DNA from: Aeromonas taiwanensis
GTDB lineage: Bacteria; Pseudomonadota; Gammaproteobacteria; Enterobacterales; Aeromonadaceae
Direction: 5' to 3'
Assembly: GCF_000820165.1 (NCBI RefSeq)
Contig: NZ_CDDD01000087.1
Span: 84,164 to 148,163, forward strand
DNA: 64,000 nucleotides
The first letter of the stretch is position 1. Each line of letters begins with the position of its first letter. The translations under genes were made by a program, and so were the position numbers. The notes under the pieces are model-generated. The model saw only the letters and a program-made list of their open reading frames with translations, was not told where the DNA came from and searched no databases. Positions 53,766-64,000 of the stretch are shown piece after piece.

Positions 53766-54806
53766 TTAGGAAACCAATGACCAGGCCAGGGGCGTGCCGG
53801 CCTGGATATCCTGGCTGGCACGGCGACCCAGCAGGGAGGGAAGATGAACTGGGGGCAACCCGTGGGCAGGCCGGATGGAGCGCACATTACGGGACGTGAA
53901 GGTATCCCCCGCTTTCATGTCCTCGCAGACGAAGAGGGAGCGGGCAAATTGCCGATTTCGCAGCGTCTTGTCGTTGAGTTGGTAGTTGACCACTCCCAGG
54001 GCGGCCTCGACTTGCCGGATCCCCTCGACCATATGGGCGAACTCGTCAGGTGTCATGGAGAAGGAGGCATCCGGTCCTCCTAGCGCACGATCCAGGATGA
54101 AGTGCTTCTCTATCACGCGGGCGCCCAGGGCGGCGGCGGCCATGGCGACCGCTTCTCCCAGGGTATGGTCGGACAACCCCACCTGGACACCAAACGTCTG
54201 CCTCATATTGGGGATAGTAAGCAGGTTGGCCTCTTCCACCGGGGCTGGGTAGGAGGAGGTGCACTTGAGCAATGTGATGTCGTGATTGCCCACGCGTCGG
54301 CAGGCCTGCACGGCGGCATCGATGTCGGCCAGGGTGGCGATGCCGGTCGAGATGATCATCGGTTTGCCCTTGCTGGCGGTGTACTCAATCAGAGGAATGT
54401 CGGTGATTTCAAACGAGGCGATCTTGTAGAGAGGGACGTCGAGAGCCTCCAGAAAATCGACGGCACTGGGGTCGAAGGGAGTGGAGAAGAAGATGAGCCC
54501 CTCCTTGTGCGCTTCCGCTTGGATGGCGGCATGCCACTCCCAGGGGGTGTATGCCTCCTGGTAGAGCTTGTACAGGGTGGTGCCATCCCAGAGGGTGCCC
54601 TGATTGATCTGGAAGTACTCATTGTCGCAATCCAGGGTGATGGTGTCGGCCGTATAGGTCTGGATCTTGATGGCATCGGCCCCGCACGCCTTGGCTGCGC
54701 GCACTGTCGCGAGGGCCGTTGCCAGGTCGTGGCCGTGATTGGCCGACAGCTCTGCAATGATGAAGCAGTGATTCGGATTGATGACGTTAGCCATGGCTTG
54801 GGTCAT
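53766..54806 (-). CDS. pseI: Pseudaminic acid synthase
   Basis: PseI condenses 6-deoxy-AltdiNAc with phosphoenolpyruvate to give pseudaminic acid. It has a NeuB-type TIM barrel (CFIIAELSANHGHDLATA, ADAIKIQTYTADTITLD, EKHFILDRALGGPDASFSM) and a C-terminal SAF/antifreeze-like domain (about 285-346). The ATG at 54806 overlaps the pseH stop as ATGA. A GTG at 54818 lies too close to the AGGAG sequence. Confidence 0.94.
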   Translation of the reverse strand: MTQAMANVINPNHCFIIAELSANHGHDLATALATVRAAKACGADAIKIQTYTADTITLDCDNEYFQINQGTLWDGTTLYKLYQEAYTPWEWHAAIQAEAHKEGLIFFSTPFDPSAVDFLEALDVPLYKIASFEITDIPLIEYTASKGKPMIISTGIATLADIDAAVQACRRVGNHDITLLKCTSSYPAPVEEANLLTIPNMRQTFGVQVGLSDHTLGEAVAMAAAALGARVIEKHFILDRALGGPDASFSMTPDEFAHMVEGIRQVEAALGVVNYQLNDKTLRNRQFARSLFVCEDMKAGDTFTSRNVRSIRPAHGLPPVHLPSLLGRRASQDIQAGTPLAWSLVS

Positions 54807-55366
54807 GGATGTTTCCACTCCTGTTCAGTGATCCCCATGAGCACGAGATCGACATAGTTGGTTGTCTGGGGGCGGCTGACGGCCTCTCGCCAGGCGCCTT
54901 CATGGCGAAAGCCGGCGCGCAGATAGGCCTGGATGGCTCTTTCATTGTCTGCCGCGACCTCGAGCTTGAGGGTGTGTAGCTGGGCGACCTCGAAGGCGAG
55001 CCGATTGACGGTGGCCAGCAGGCGGGCGCCCAGCCCCTTGTCGGGGCGAAAGGGATTGCGATAGATCCCGAGCCAGCCCAGGCGGTTGTGCCAGTCGAGC
55101 CGATGCAGGGAGATGACGCCGGCAGACCCTCGGTCGTCCAGGCAGAGATAGTTGACGTTGCGAGTGTCCTCAGACTGACGCGCCATGAAGGCGAGATGTG
55201 CCTCCAGGCTGATGTCACCCCCACTGTTCATCCAGCGCGCGACCTCCGGGTGGTTTCGCATCTGCCAGACGGTGACTACTTGCTGCTCGTCCAGCATGGC
55301 GAAAGGGATGAGGTGGATCCCGGCGAGATTGAAGCGCTGCTGCAGCACTAGGCCTGGTTGAGCCAT
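54803..55366 (-). CDS. pseH: UDP-4-amino-sugar N-acetyltransferase PseH
   Basis: This 187-residue GNAT acetyltransferase acetylates the 4-amino group of UDP-4-amino-4,6-dideoxy-AltNAc with acetyl-CoA. The GNAT motif A region is RPDKGLGARLLATVNRLAFE, followed by NERAIQAYLRAGF. It overlaps pseG upstream by 19 bases and pseI downstream by 4, a compact co-translated arrangement. Confidence 0.92.
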   Translation of the reverse strand: MAQPGLVLQQRFNLAGIHLIPFAMLDEQQVVTVWQMRNHPEVARWMNSGGDISLEAHLAFMARQSEDTRNVNYLCLDDRGSAGVISLHRLDWHNRLGWLGIYRNPFRPDKGLGARLLATVNRLAFEVAQLHTLKLEVAADNERAIQAYLRAGFRHEGAWREAVSRPQTTNYVDLVLMGITEQEWKHP

Positions 55367-56292
55367 GCGAGTGCCTCCAGGGTGCCGTTACCTGCCATGA
55401 GTGCCTGCAATCTGTGCGCCCGACTGGCACGCTCGTCCGATACCGCCAGCCTGGACAGCCCCAGCTCCAGGCGGGAGAGCAAGGCCGGATCATGCCACCA
55501 TCCCCCAGAGAGAAAGGCATCAGGGCCGCACCAGCCCGCCAGCTGGTTGGCCTGGTTGTCGGCGACGCCAATCAGCATGCCAGGCAAGCCACAGCGGGCG
55601 AGCTCATAGGCCGCTTGCCCGGCTGCGCTGATGGCCAGATCGCAGTGACACATGAGATCGACCATCTGGGTGGCGTCGAGGTTGTGATGCTGCTGGCATC
55701 CCCACAGGCGGGGATCCGGTTCGCGGTTGACGACGTGCAACTCGGCTTCCGGGGCGTGCTGGTGCAGCAAGGTCACCAGACTCGGCGTCAGGTCGCGGAT
55801 GTCGGTTCCCCCCATGATGATCAGGATGCGCTCGATGCGCTCGGAGACTCGAGTGCGAGGAGGCACGGACCAGAACGGGGGGCGCAGGGGCTGCCAGCCC
55901 GGTCCCCACCGCCAGGTGGCGGAGCCGGATGGGATGCCCGGAGCGCCGGGGCAGGCGTGGATCACCAGCCCCCGGGGGTAATCCAGCCGTTCGGTGTCAT
56001 CGAGGTACATCACTCGCACAAATCCCGCGGCCATGCTCTGCAGCGTCTCCAGAGTGGCCGAGTAGGAGTCGACGATGGCGACCGCCTGTTGCGGGGGGAT
56101 GGATTGCTGCTGCCAGCGCCCCCAGCTGACGGACTCCCCTTCGAGCAGGGTACTGGCAAGCGCATCGCCGTCCACCACCCAGTGGACGGCGCCCCCCTGT
56201 TGTCGCCAGGCCTGCGCATAGGCGCCGCAGCGGCTGAGGTGACCGAGGCCCCGAGCCTTGTCCCCTTCACTGAAAATCCACAGTGGCAGCAC
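55348..56292 (-). CDS. pseG: UDP-sugar hydrolase PseG
   Basis: PseG removes UDP from UDP-6-deoxy-AltdiNAc. It is 314 residues with a GT-B-like fold. The N-terminal catalytic segment SEGDKARGLGHLSRCGAYAQAW has the GxGHxxR pattern with the catalytic His. ILIIMGGTD and the C-terminal AISAAGQAAYELARCGLPGMLI form the UDP site. It is the fourth step of the pathway and starts right after the class III aminotransferase stop. Confidence 0.93.
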   Translation of the reverse strand: MLPLWIFSEGDKARGLGHLSRCGAYAQAWRQQGGAVHWVVDGDALASTLLEGESVSWGRWQQQSIPPQQAVAIVDSYSATLETLQSMAAGFVRVMYLDDTERLDYPRGLVIHACPGAPGIPSGSATWRWGPGWQPLRPPFWSVPPRTRVSERIERILIIMGGTDIRDLTPSLVTLLHQHAPEAELHVVNREPDPRLWGCQQHHNLDATQMVDLMCHCDLAISAAGQAAYELARCGLPGMLIGVADNQANQLAGWCGPDAFLSGGWWHDPALLSRLELGLSRLAVSDERASRAHRLQALMAGNGTLEALAWLNQA

Positions 56293-57582
56293 TCAGCGCA
56301 CCTTGAATACCGGCTGGATGGGTTCGCCGTCCAGAGCCTGATGGATGGCCTTGTCCGCGTCTAGGCGGATAAGCGCCGGCAGGACCTCGGCGTAGACGGC
56401 CAAGAGGGTCTGGACATCCTCTTCGCCGTGGGCAAGGTTCAGGTTGTGACTGCCGAGGCTGAGGATGCCCCGCTTGCACAGCTCCTGGATGAAATAGCTC
56501 TTGAGCAGCCAGCTGGAGTGGTTGGGGGAGTCGCCGATGAGCAGGAAGCTCCAGCTCGGATGACCGGCACTCTGCAACCAGCTTGGGGCGTTCAACTGCT
56601 GGAGCAGGGCATCGAGCCCGCTCTGCAGTTGCTGGCCTCGCTCGGCCAGCCGTGCTGGCACATCGAGCCGGCGCATCTTCTTGATGACGGCGTTGGCCGC
56701 CGCCAGGGCGATGGCATCGCCGCCGAAGGTGCCGGAGAAGAAGATGTCTTCCATGCGGCGCATGTATTCGCGGCGGCCCACCACGGCGGAGATGGGGAAG
56801 CCATTGGCCATGCCCTTGCCGAAGGCGGCCAGATCCGGCGTGACGCCAAAGAGGGTCTGGGCGCCGCCCAGATGGAAGCGAAAACCTGTGATGGTCTCGT
56901 CGAAGATGAGCAGGGCGCCGTGATCATCGCACAATTGGCGCAGACCGGGCAGGAAGTCCGGGGCGGGCCAGGCGACGTTCATGGGTTCCAGGATCACGGC
57001 GGCAAATTCGCCGGGATGGGCCTCGAGCTGCGCCTTGAGCGAGGCCAGATCGTTGTAGTCGAAGCGATGGGTGAGCTCGCGCACGCATTCGGGCACTCCC
57101 AGATGGCGGGTGGTGGAGCCGATGTACCAGTCCTGCCAGCCGTGATAGCCGCAGACGGCGACCCGCTCCCGTCCAGTCACGGCGCGAGAGAGGCGAATGC
57201 AGGCGGAGGTGGCGTCGGTGCCGTTCTTGCCAAAGCGGACCATCTCGGCGCAGGGAATGAGCTCGATGAGCTGCTCCGCCACCTCGGTTTCCAGGCGGTG
57301 GGGCAGGGAGAAGATGGAGCCCAGATTGAGCTGTTCCTGCACCGCCTGATTTACCTCGGGGTCGCAGTAACCCAGGCTGATGGCCAGAAGGCCGCTGGCA
57401 AAGTCCAGATACTCGTTGCCATCCACGTCCCAGACCCTGGCGCCCTGGCCACGTTCGATGAAGAGGGGCGCCGCACCGTAGGGGAAGCAGAGGCGGCTCT
57501 TGGAGAAGGTCTGGGAGCCCAAGGGAATACTCTGCTCGGCCCGGGCGGAGAGGGTCAGTGAATGCTGATACCGTGAGGTCAT
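56293..57582 (-). CDS. Class III aminotransferase in pse operon
   Basis: This 429-residue PLP enzyme resembles glutamate-1-semialdehyde aminomutase (FSKSRLCFPYGAAPLFIERGQGARVWDVDGNEYLDF, LLIFDETITGFRF, and the PLP lysine in FGKGMANGFPIS). It is not one of the six core pse enzymes; the C4 amination is done by PseC. Its position between pseF and pseG suggests another amine in the sugar or in a substituent such as an amino acid. It is unlikely to be the heme-pathway hemL, as it is embedded in this operon. The start overlaps the pseF stop. Confidence 0.85.
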   Translation of the reverse strand: MTSRYQHSLTLSARAEQSIPLGSQTFSKSRLCFPYGAAPLFIERGQGARVWDVDGNEYLDFASGLLAISLGYCDPEVNQAVQEQLNLGSIFSLPHRLETEVAEQLIELIPCAEMVRFGKNGTDATSACIRLSRAVTGRERVAVCGYHGWQDWYIGSTTRHLGVPECVRELTHRFDYNDLASLKAQLEAHPGEFAAVILEPMNVAWPAPDFLPGLRQLCDDHGALLIFDETITGFRFHLGGAQTLFGVTPDLAAFGKGMANGFPISAVVGRREYMRRMEDIFFSGTFGGDAIALAAANAVIKKMRRLDVPARLAERGQQLQSGLDALLQQLNAPSWLQSAGHPSWSFLLIGDSPNHSSWLLKSYFIQELCKRGILSLGSHNLNLAHGEEDVQTLLAVYAEVLPALIRLDADKAIHQALDGEPIQPVFKVR

Positions 57583-58334
57583 GAGTAGTTCTCCTTGGCC
57601 AGCGAGCTTGCCAGCCCCTCATTGCGTTGATGTTGGGTATTCAGGGTCGCCAACTGCGGCTCACGCGCCAGCAGGGCGAGAATGTCGTCGGTGGCAAAGG
57701 CCGGTTTTGACGGGTAGAGCCGCTGATAGATTTGCTCGACCAGGGCGAAGTCGGCGGGCTCGTCCACCGTCCAGCGCAGATGGGCGAGGCTCGGCTGGCG
57801 CACCAGCTTGCCTATCTTGAACTGCGCCTCGTGCTGGCGGATGTAGTAAGTCACGTGCTCGCGCTGGGTCGGGGTGTGGGCGCACCCAGCCAGCAGATCC
57901 AGGGTGGCGGCGCTCAGGATCTCGGCGTCCAGCCCATCCGGGTAGCTGGGGTCCCAGCAGTTGCTGCTGTAGTCGTAGCCGCCGGTCAGATGCAGCTCGA
58001 TAAGCTCGTCGATGAGGGCGGGATCCGCCAGCGGGCAATCCCCGGTCAGCCTGACGACATGAGCGGGGGCAAAGGGCTGGGCCGCCAGCTGGAAGCGTTG
58101 CAGCACGTCGTCCAGCGGGCCGCGAAAACAGGGGACGCCCAGCTCGGTGCAAAGGGCCGCGATGGCCTCATCCCCGGCCTGGTCGCTGGTGGCGACCACC
58201 AGTTGATCCAGCCTGGCCGAGCGCTGGAGCCGCTCGATCTGGCGGGCGAGCATGGGCACACCGAGCAGGGGCCTGAGCACCTTGCCCGGCAGCCGGCTGG
58301 AGCCTGCCCTCGCCTGTAGTATTCCGAGGATCAT
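57579..58334 (-). CDS. pseF: CMP-pseudaminic acid synthetase (SpsF/PseF family)
   Basis: This 251-residue cytidylyltransferase activates Pse with CTP. The nucleotide-binding N-terminus is MILGILQARAGSSRLPGKVLRPLLG, followed by VVATSDQAGDEAI and LTGDCPLADPALIDELI. The ATG at 58334 has GGAG at 6 bases and overlaps the upstream stop as ATGA. The SpsF family also includes other CMP-sugar synthetases; the assignment to Pse comes from the operon. Confidence 0.88.
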   Translation of the reverse strand: MILGILQARAGSSRLPGKVLRPLLGVPMLARQIERLQRSARLDQLVVATSDQAGDEAIAALCTELGVPCFRGPLDDVLQRFQLAAQPFAPAHVVRLTGDCPLADPALIDELIELHLTGGYDYSSNCWDPSYPDGLDAEILSAATLDLLAGCAHTPTQREHVTYYIRQHEAQFKIGKLVRQPSLAHLRWTVDEPADFALVEQIYQRLYPSKPAFATDDILALLAREPQLATLNTQHQRNEGLASSLAKENYS

Positions 58335-59166
58335 GATGTTCTCCACATGGCTGGGTTGATGAGGGCCGGTTCGCTGCAGGCAAGGGTGGCCAGTTCGTCG
58401 TCATGACTGGGGTGCAGATGGAGATGGGCTGATGCGATGGCTGCCAGCTCGTGTGCATGGCAGACCCCCACCACGAAGCGGCTGACCTGGGGCAGAGCCG
58501 GGATCAGGGAGAGCGCTTTGTGAAGGGAGGAGAGATGGGGGCGCCACCCGTCCAGCCGTGCCAGCGGTTCACGGAAGGCATCAAAATAATCGGGGCGAAG
58601 ATCTGGCCGCATCAGGAGCAGGCCTTGCAGGAACAGGGACCGCACGTGGATCTCACATCCGGCTGCCTGCAGCCTGTCGAGCCAGCCCGAACGCAGGAAA
58701 CGCTGATCGAGCAGGTTGGCAGGGAGCTGCACCAGCTCCAGGGGATAACCCTGATCCAGCCACAGTGCCAGCTCTTCGGGGGCATAGACGGAGACGCCCA
58801 CCTTGCCCACCTTGCCCTGATGCTGCAGCTCTGCCAGCTGCTCGAACAGGGCGGGGCTGGCATCCTGGCTGCGGTGCAGCAGCAAGCCATCCAGCCTTGC
58901 GCGCGCCAGGCGTTGCAGGCTGGCCTCCACCGAGGTGGCGACGTCTGCGGCTTGGATGCCCGGCGCCAGTTTGTCTATCAGTTGAAAGTCGGCGCTGTGG
59001 TGGTGCCCGAGCCTCTCCTCGGCCTTGCCGTAGGCCTGGGCCGTATCCAGGGTATCCATCCCCAGCTTGCGGGCCAGGGACAGAATGGCGACGAGCTCGT
59101 CATCCTGCACCTCGCCCGCATGATTGCTGATGCCATAGTCGAGTCCGAACTGGACTGTCCCCAGGG

Positions 59167-59176
<10 letters not shown>
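58331..59176 (-). CDS. Aldo/keto reductase in pse operon
   Basis: This 281-residue AKR-superfamily protein has the catalytic tetrad Asp44-Tyr49-Lys69-His101 (DTLDTAQAYG, LIDKLAPG, LLLHRSQD). It starts inside the pseC coding end (10-base overlap) and overlaps pseF by 4, so it is an integral operon member. The standard pathway has no keto reduction, so its substrate is unexplained. A link with the aminotransferase in making or modifying a Pse derivative is inferred. Confidence 0.85.
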
Positions 59177-61322
<2,146 letters not shown>

Positions 61323-61413
61323 TTATGGAGTGAGTGTCTGTCAGAGTGTGAAGCATATTCTATGCCATATCACTGGGACGCCATGGGCGACCCAAGCCCA
61401 TTGCCATGATGGC

Positions 61414-62256
61414 TCAGGGGCCCGGTTGAGCGTTCTGGGCGATCGCCTCGCATATCTGCTCCACCGCGTTGAGGGCGCGGGGGGTGAAGCGGTGCAGCTC
61501 GTCGGCGTTGATGAGGGCGAGGCGGCGGTGATTGACCGCATCCAGCATGGGCCACTGCCGCCAGTGGTCCAGCACCTTGGGGTCCCGGCCGCCGGCCAGG
61601 ATGAGCCCGGGGTTGGCCTTGATCACCTGCTCCAGCCCGACCTGGGGATAGGGTGTGGCCGCCTGCGCCATGATGTTGCGGGCCCCGCAGAGGCCGATGG
61701 CCTGGCCTGGCCAGGTCGAATCGTTGACGCTGGTGAGCGGCGGGTACCAGAGCTGGTAAAAGACGGAGACGGGCTTGGGCTCGCCATAGCGTGTCGCCAG
61801 GCTGCTTAACCTGGCGAGATAGGCGTCGGCCTGCTCGTCGGCCTGCTGGGAGACGCCGAGCAGGCGCCCGAGGCTTCGCATCTCGGTGGCCAGGGAGGCA
61901 AAGTCGGTGGGCTCCGAGTAGAAGACCGGGATGCCGAGCCGCTCGACCGGGGCCAGCATGCGAGCCTGGGCCGAGCGCCAGGCCACCACCAGATCCGGTT
62001 TCAGGGCCAGCAGGGCCTCGAGGTTGATGCTGCGATAGTTTGCCACGCGCGGCAGGGCCGCCACCCCGGCGGGATAATCGGAGGCGTCGTCGGTGGCGAC
62101 GATGCGATCCCCGGCCCCGATGTCATACAGCAGCTCGGTCAGATGGGGGGTGAGGGTGATGATGCGCTGTGGCGCCGGGGGCGTCGCGCCCAGCAGGGGG
62201 GCGCTCACCAGGCAGAGCAGCAGGCAGAAGGCCCGCCAGTGGAAGGAATTAGCCAT
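61414..62256 (-). CDS. btuF: Periplasmic vitamin B12-binding protein BtuF
   Basis: This 280-residue periplasmic binding protein has a signal peptide (FCLLLCLVSAPLLGA). The BtuF pattern is clear: RIITLTPHLTELLYDIGAGDRIVATDDASDYP, then LEALLALKPDLVVAW. A long interlobe helix is visible, with FYQLWYPPLTSVNDSTWPGQAIGLCGARNI. It delivers B12 to BtuCD. It overlaps the upstream cbiB-like gene by 8 bases, so it lies in the mtn-cbiB-btuF operon. btuC and btuD are not in the window. Confidence 0.9.
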   Translation of the reverse strand: MANSFHWRAFCLLLCLVSAPLLGATPPAPQRIITLTPHLTELLYDIGAGDRIVATDDASDYPAGVAALPRVANYRSINLEALLALKPDLVVAWRSAQARMLAPVERLGIPVFYSEPTDFASLATEMRSLGRLLGVSQQADEQADAYLARLSSLATRYGEPKPVSVFYQLWYPPLTSVNDSTWPGQAIGLCGARNIMAQAATPYPQVGLEQVIKANPGLILAGGRDPKVLDHWRQWPMLDAVNHRRLALINADELHRFTPRALNAVEQICEAIAQNAQPGP

Positions 62257-63211
62257 GGTGCAGTACCAGCAGGGTCAGGAGCAGTGCCAGGGCCAGCCAG
62301 CCCCAGCCCGCCAGCAGCAGGCAGCGAAGCAGGCGCCGTGGCAGGGGAGCATCGGGTTCGCGGCCTTCCCCCAGCACCGGGAGGCGCACCAGCTGGCCCT
62401 GATAGTAGCGCGGCCCGCCGAGCCGGCTGCCCGTGACCCGGGCCAGCAGGCTGAGCAGGCAACCCATGGCCGGATAGGGCCACTGCAGGGCCGGGCGCAG
62501 CGTGCTGCCAAGCTGGCGCAGCCGGGGCAGGCACAGGGGGAGCGCCAGCAACAGGGTCGCGGGGGCGCAGAGCCCCTGGTAGAGCGCCGAAGCGGCGCGG
62601 CCGAAGTGGACGAACGCCGCTTGCTTGGGGTTCCATGCCTGGTTCATCAGCTGGGCGAGGCGCCAGAGCAGGGCCCCCTGTACGCCGGCCAGGGCAAAGC
62701 CCAGCAAGGGACCGGCCCACTGGCCCACGAGGCGCAGCACGCAGGTCTCGCCGATCGCCTTGTTCAGCCCCATCACCGACAGCTTGCCCGTCTCCCGCTG
62801 GAGCCAGGGGGTCGCCTGCAGCCGCGCCACGACCAGGCTCTCCTGGGTCGCCAGGGACTGGTTCGCCTGGGCGAGTTCACGCAGGGGCCGGGATTCGAGC
62901 ATCAACAGCAGGAACAGGAGATCGAACAGGGGCTCCGACAGGGAGAGGTTGCGCACCGCCCAGAGCCCGGCGGCGCAGGGTACCCAGACCACCAGCAGGG
63001 CCAGCAGCCCCGCCTGGGCCTGCTGGCGGGGTGAGCCGTCGGGGCGATACACCTTCTGGCCGAGGCGGGCCAGCAGGGGTACGGTGGCGCCAGGCCGAAA
63101 GCGGGCAGGCCAGGGCAGCACGGCTTCCAGCAGGGCTGCGCCTACCATGATGGCCGCCGTCGTCGAGGCGAGGGCGGTCAGCTGGGCATCCCAGGCGGGG
63201 GCGTCGATCAC
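62249..63211 (-). CDS. CbiB/CobD-family cobalamin biosynthesis membrane protein
   Basis: This 320-residue polytopic membrane protein has [30 protein letters not shown] and [38 protein letters not shown], which recall the CbiB pattern of adenosylcobinamide-phosphate synthase. The match is divergent, so it may be a CbiB-like paralogue. It starts with GTG at 63211, overlapping the mtn stop (GTGA). An ATG at 63148 would be a shorter alternative. The btuF partner supports a B12 role. Confidence 0.72.
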   Translation of the reverse strand: MIDAPAWDAQLTALASTTAAIMVGAALLEAVLPWPARFRPGATVPLLARLGQKVYRPDGSPRQQAQAGLLALLVVWVPCAAGLWAVRNLSLSEPLFDLLFLLLMLESRPLRELAQANQSLATQESLVVARLQATPWLQRETGKLSVMGLNKAIGETCVLRLVGQWAGPLLGFALAGVQGALLWRLAQLMNQAWNPKQAAFVHFGRAASALYQGLCAPATLLLALPLCLPRLRQLGSTLRPALQWPYPAMGCLLSLLARVTGSRLGGPRYYQGQLVRLPVLGEGREPDAPLPRRLLRCLLLAGWGWLALALLLTLLVLHHG

Positions 63212-63903
63212 AGCTTGCCGAGCAGCGCGATGATCACTTCGGCGGAGTGCTGGCCCGCCACCTCGATGAAGGCATCGAAGGACTCTACCTGCTCCTTGCC
63301 GGCGATGTCGGACATGGCGCGCACCACCAGGTAGGGCACCTTGAACATGTGGCACACCTGGCCGATGGCGGCCCCTTCCATCTCCACCGCCAGCATCTGC
63401 GGGAAGTCGGCGCGCGCTTTCGCGATGGCGTCCGGCTTGCACATGAACTGGTCACCGGTGCAGATGAGGCCGACCTTGGTCTGGTGCTTGCCCTGCTCGG
63501 CGATGCAGGCCTGGGCCAGGGCGATCAGTTTTTCATCGCAGGGGAAGGCGGCGGGCTGCTGGGCCATCTGGCCCATCTCGTAACCGAAGGCGGTCACGTC
63601 CACGTCGTGGAAGCGCATTTCGCTCGCGATGACCACGTCACCGATGTGCAGATCCTGGGCGAAGCCGCCGGCGGAGCCGGTGTTGATGACGCAGTCGGGG
63701 GCGAATTTCTCCAGCAGCAGGCTGGTGGCGACACTGGCGGCGACCTTGCCGATGCCGGAGCGGGTCAGGATCACCTCTTTACCGGCCAGGCGGCCCTGGT
63801 AGAACTCGCAGCCGCCCAGTTGCAGGGTGGTGGGCTCGCTCAGCTGGCTGCGCAGTAGGGCTACTTCCTGCTCCATGGCGCCGATAATACCTACTTTCAT
63901 CAT
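63208..63903 (-). CDS. mtn: 5'-methylthioadenosine/S-adenosylhomocysteine nucleosidase
   Basis: The Mtn (Pfs) enzyme hydrolyses MTA and SAH and feeds AI-2 synthesis. It is 231 residues. [30 protein letters not shown] and [13 protein letters not shown] (active Glu) match E. coli Mtn, and Asp in VRAMSDIAG is the catalytic acid. It is the first gene of the mtn-cbiB-btuF operon. GAGGTAG precedes tandem ATGs at 63903 and 63900. Confidence 0.96.
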   Translation of the reverse strand: MMKVGIIGAMEQEVALLRSQLSEPTTLQLGGCEFYQGRLAGKEVILTRSGIGKVAASVATSLLLEKFAPDCVINTGSAGGFAQDLHIGDVVIASEMRFHDVDVTAFGYEMGQMAQQPAAFPCDEKLIALAQACIAEQGKHQTKVGLICTGDQFMCKPDAIAKARADFPQMLAVEMEGAAIGQVCHMFKVPYLVVRAMSDIAGKEQVESFDAFIEVAGQHSAEVIIALLGKL

Positions 63904-64000
63904 CTACCTCGTCTCGATGGCCGCTGGGCCGGAAAAGTTGGCGGGGATGATAACAAAACTTGGCGGTGGCGCCGAGCATTGCGAGGGGGGGATAGGGGGG

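Noticed and set aside
56293..57582. hemL (glutamate-1-semialdehyde aminomutase of heme synthesis)
   Set aside because: It is similar in fold and motifs, but it overlaps pseF at its start and abuts pseG at its end inside the pse operon. A housekeeping heme gene is not expected there.

Overview
The window looks like an Aeromonas chromosome. The evidence is a GC-rich gammaproteobacterial background, a polar flagellin - flaG - fliD - fliS - maf locus next to a complete pseudaminic acid pathway, and E. coli-like orthologues (thiI, pflA, mtn, yfhM-pbpC, btuF). The genus call rests on gene content and order, not on a database search. I see no tRNA, rRNA, insertion sequence, CRISPR array or phage gene.

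Layout. 1-909 (+): two permeases of a polar amino acid ABC transporter, the first cut by the window edge. 1072-19455 (-): an ABC-transporter-dependent (group 2/3) capsule locus. In transcription order it holds a small lipoprotein, KpsD, KpsM, KpsT, KpsE, a CgeB-like glycosyltransferase, WecB, WecC, a two-domain glycosyltransferase, a DUF6270-like protein, an asparagine-synthase-like protein, a GT2 transferase, KpsC and KpsS, then a terminator. A good match to the RfaH recruitment site (ops) lies in its leader. The serotype part, about 5090-9000, is strikingly AT-rich, and both composition boundaries fall inside glycosyltransferase genes. 20194-32475 holds a PagL-like lipid A deacylase, a CbiM-like membrane protein, pflA, a GGDEF/EAL protein, a CoA-disulfide reductase-rhodanese fusion, and a five-gene operon (AI-2E family permease, outer-membrane factor, HlyD adaptor, DUF2955 permease, two-TM ion channel). 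32960-43982: yfhM-pbpC, an unknown protein, thiI, an unknown exported protein and a TRIC-type channel.

44261-61310 is a flagellin production and glycosylation island. Three tandem flagellin genes each have a recognisable sigma-28 promoter. The second and third share a roughly 185-nt leader that appears to fold, with a compensatory base change. They are followed by flaG, fliD, fliS, a fliT-like gene and the glycosyltransferase maf. Converging on these is a pse operon (pseB, pseC, pseF, pseG, pseH, pseI) that also carries an aldo/keto reductase, a class III aminotransferase and a methyltransferase. Pse genes make CMP-pseudaminic acid, Maf puts the sugar on flagellin, and the extra enzymes suggest a modified sugar. 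61414-63903 (-): mtn, a CbiB/CobD-like gene and btuF.

The most promising leads are the conserved flagellin leader RNA with two competing pairings, the mosaic capsule genes with breakpoints inside reading frames, the extra enzymes in the pse operon, and an operator-like palindrome at the CoA-disulfide reductase promoter.
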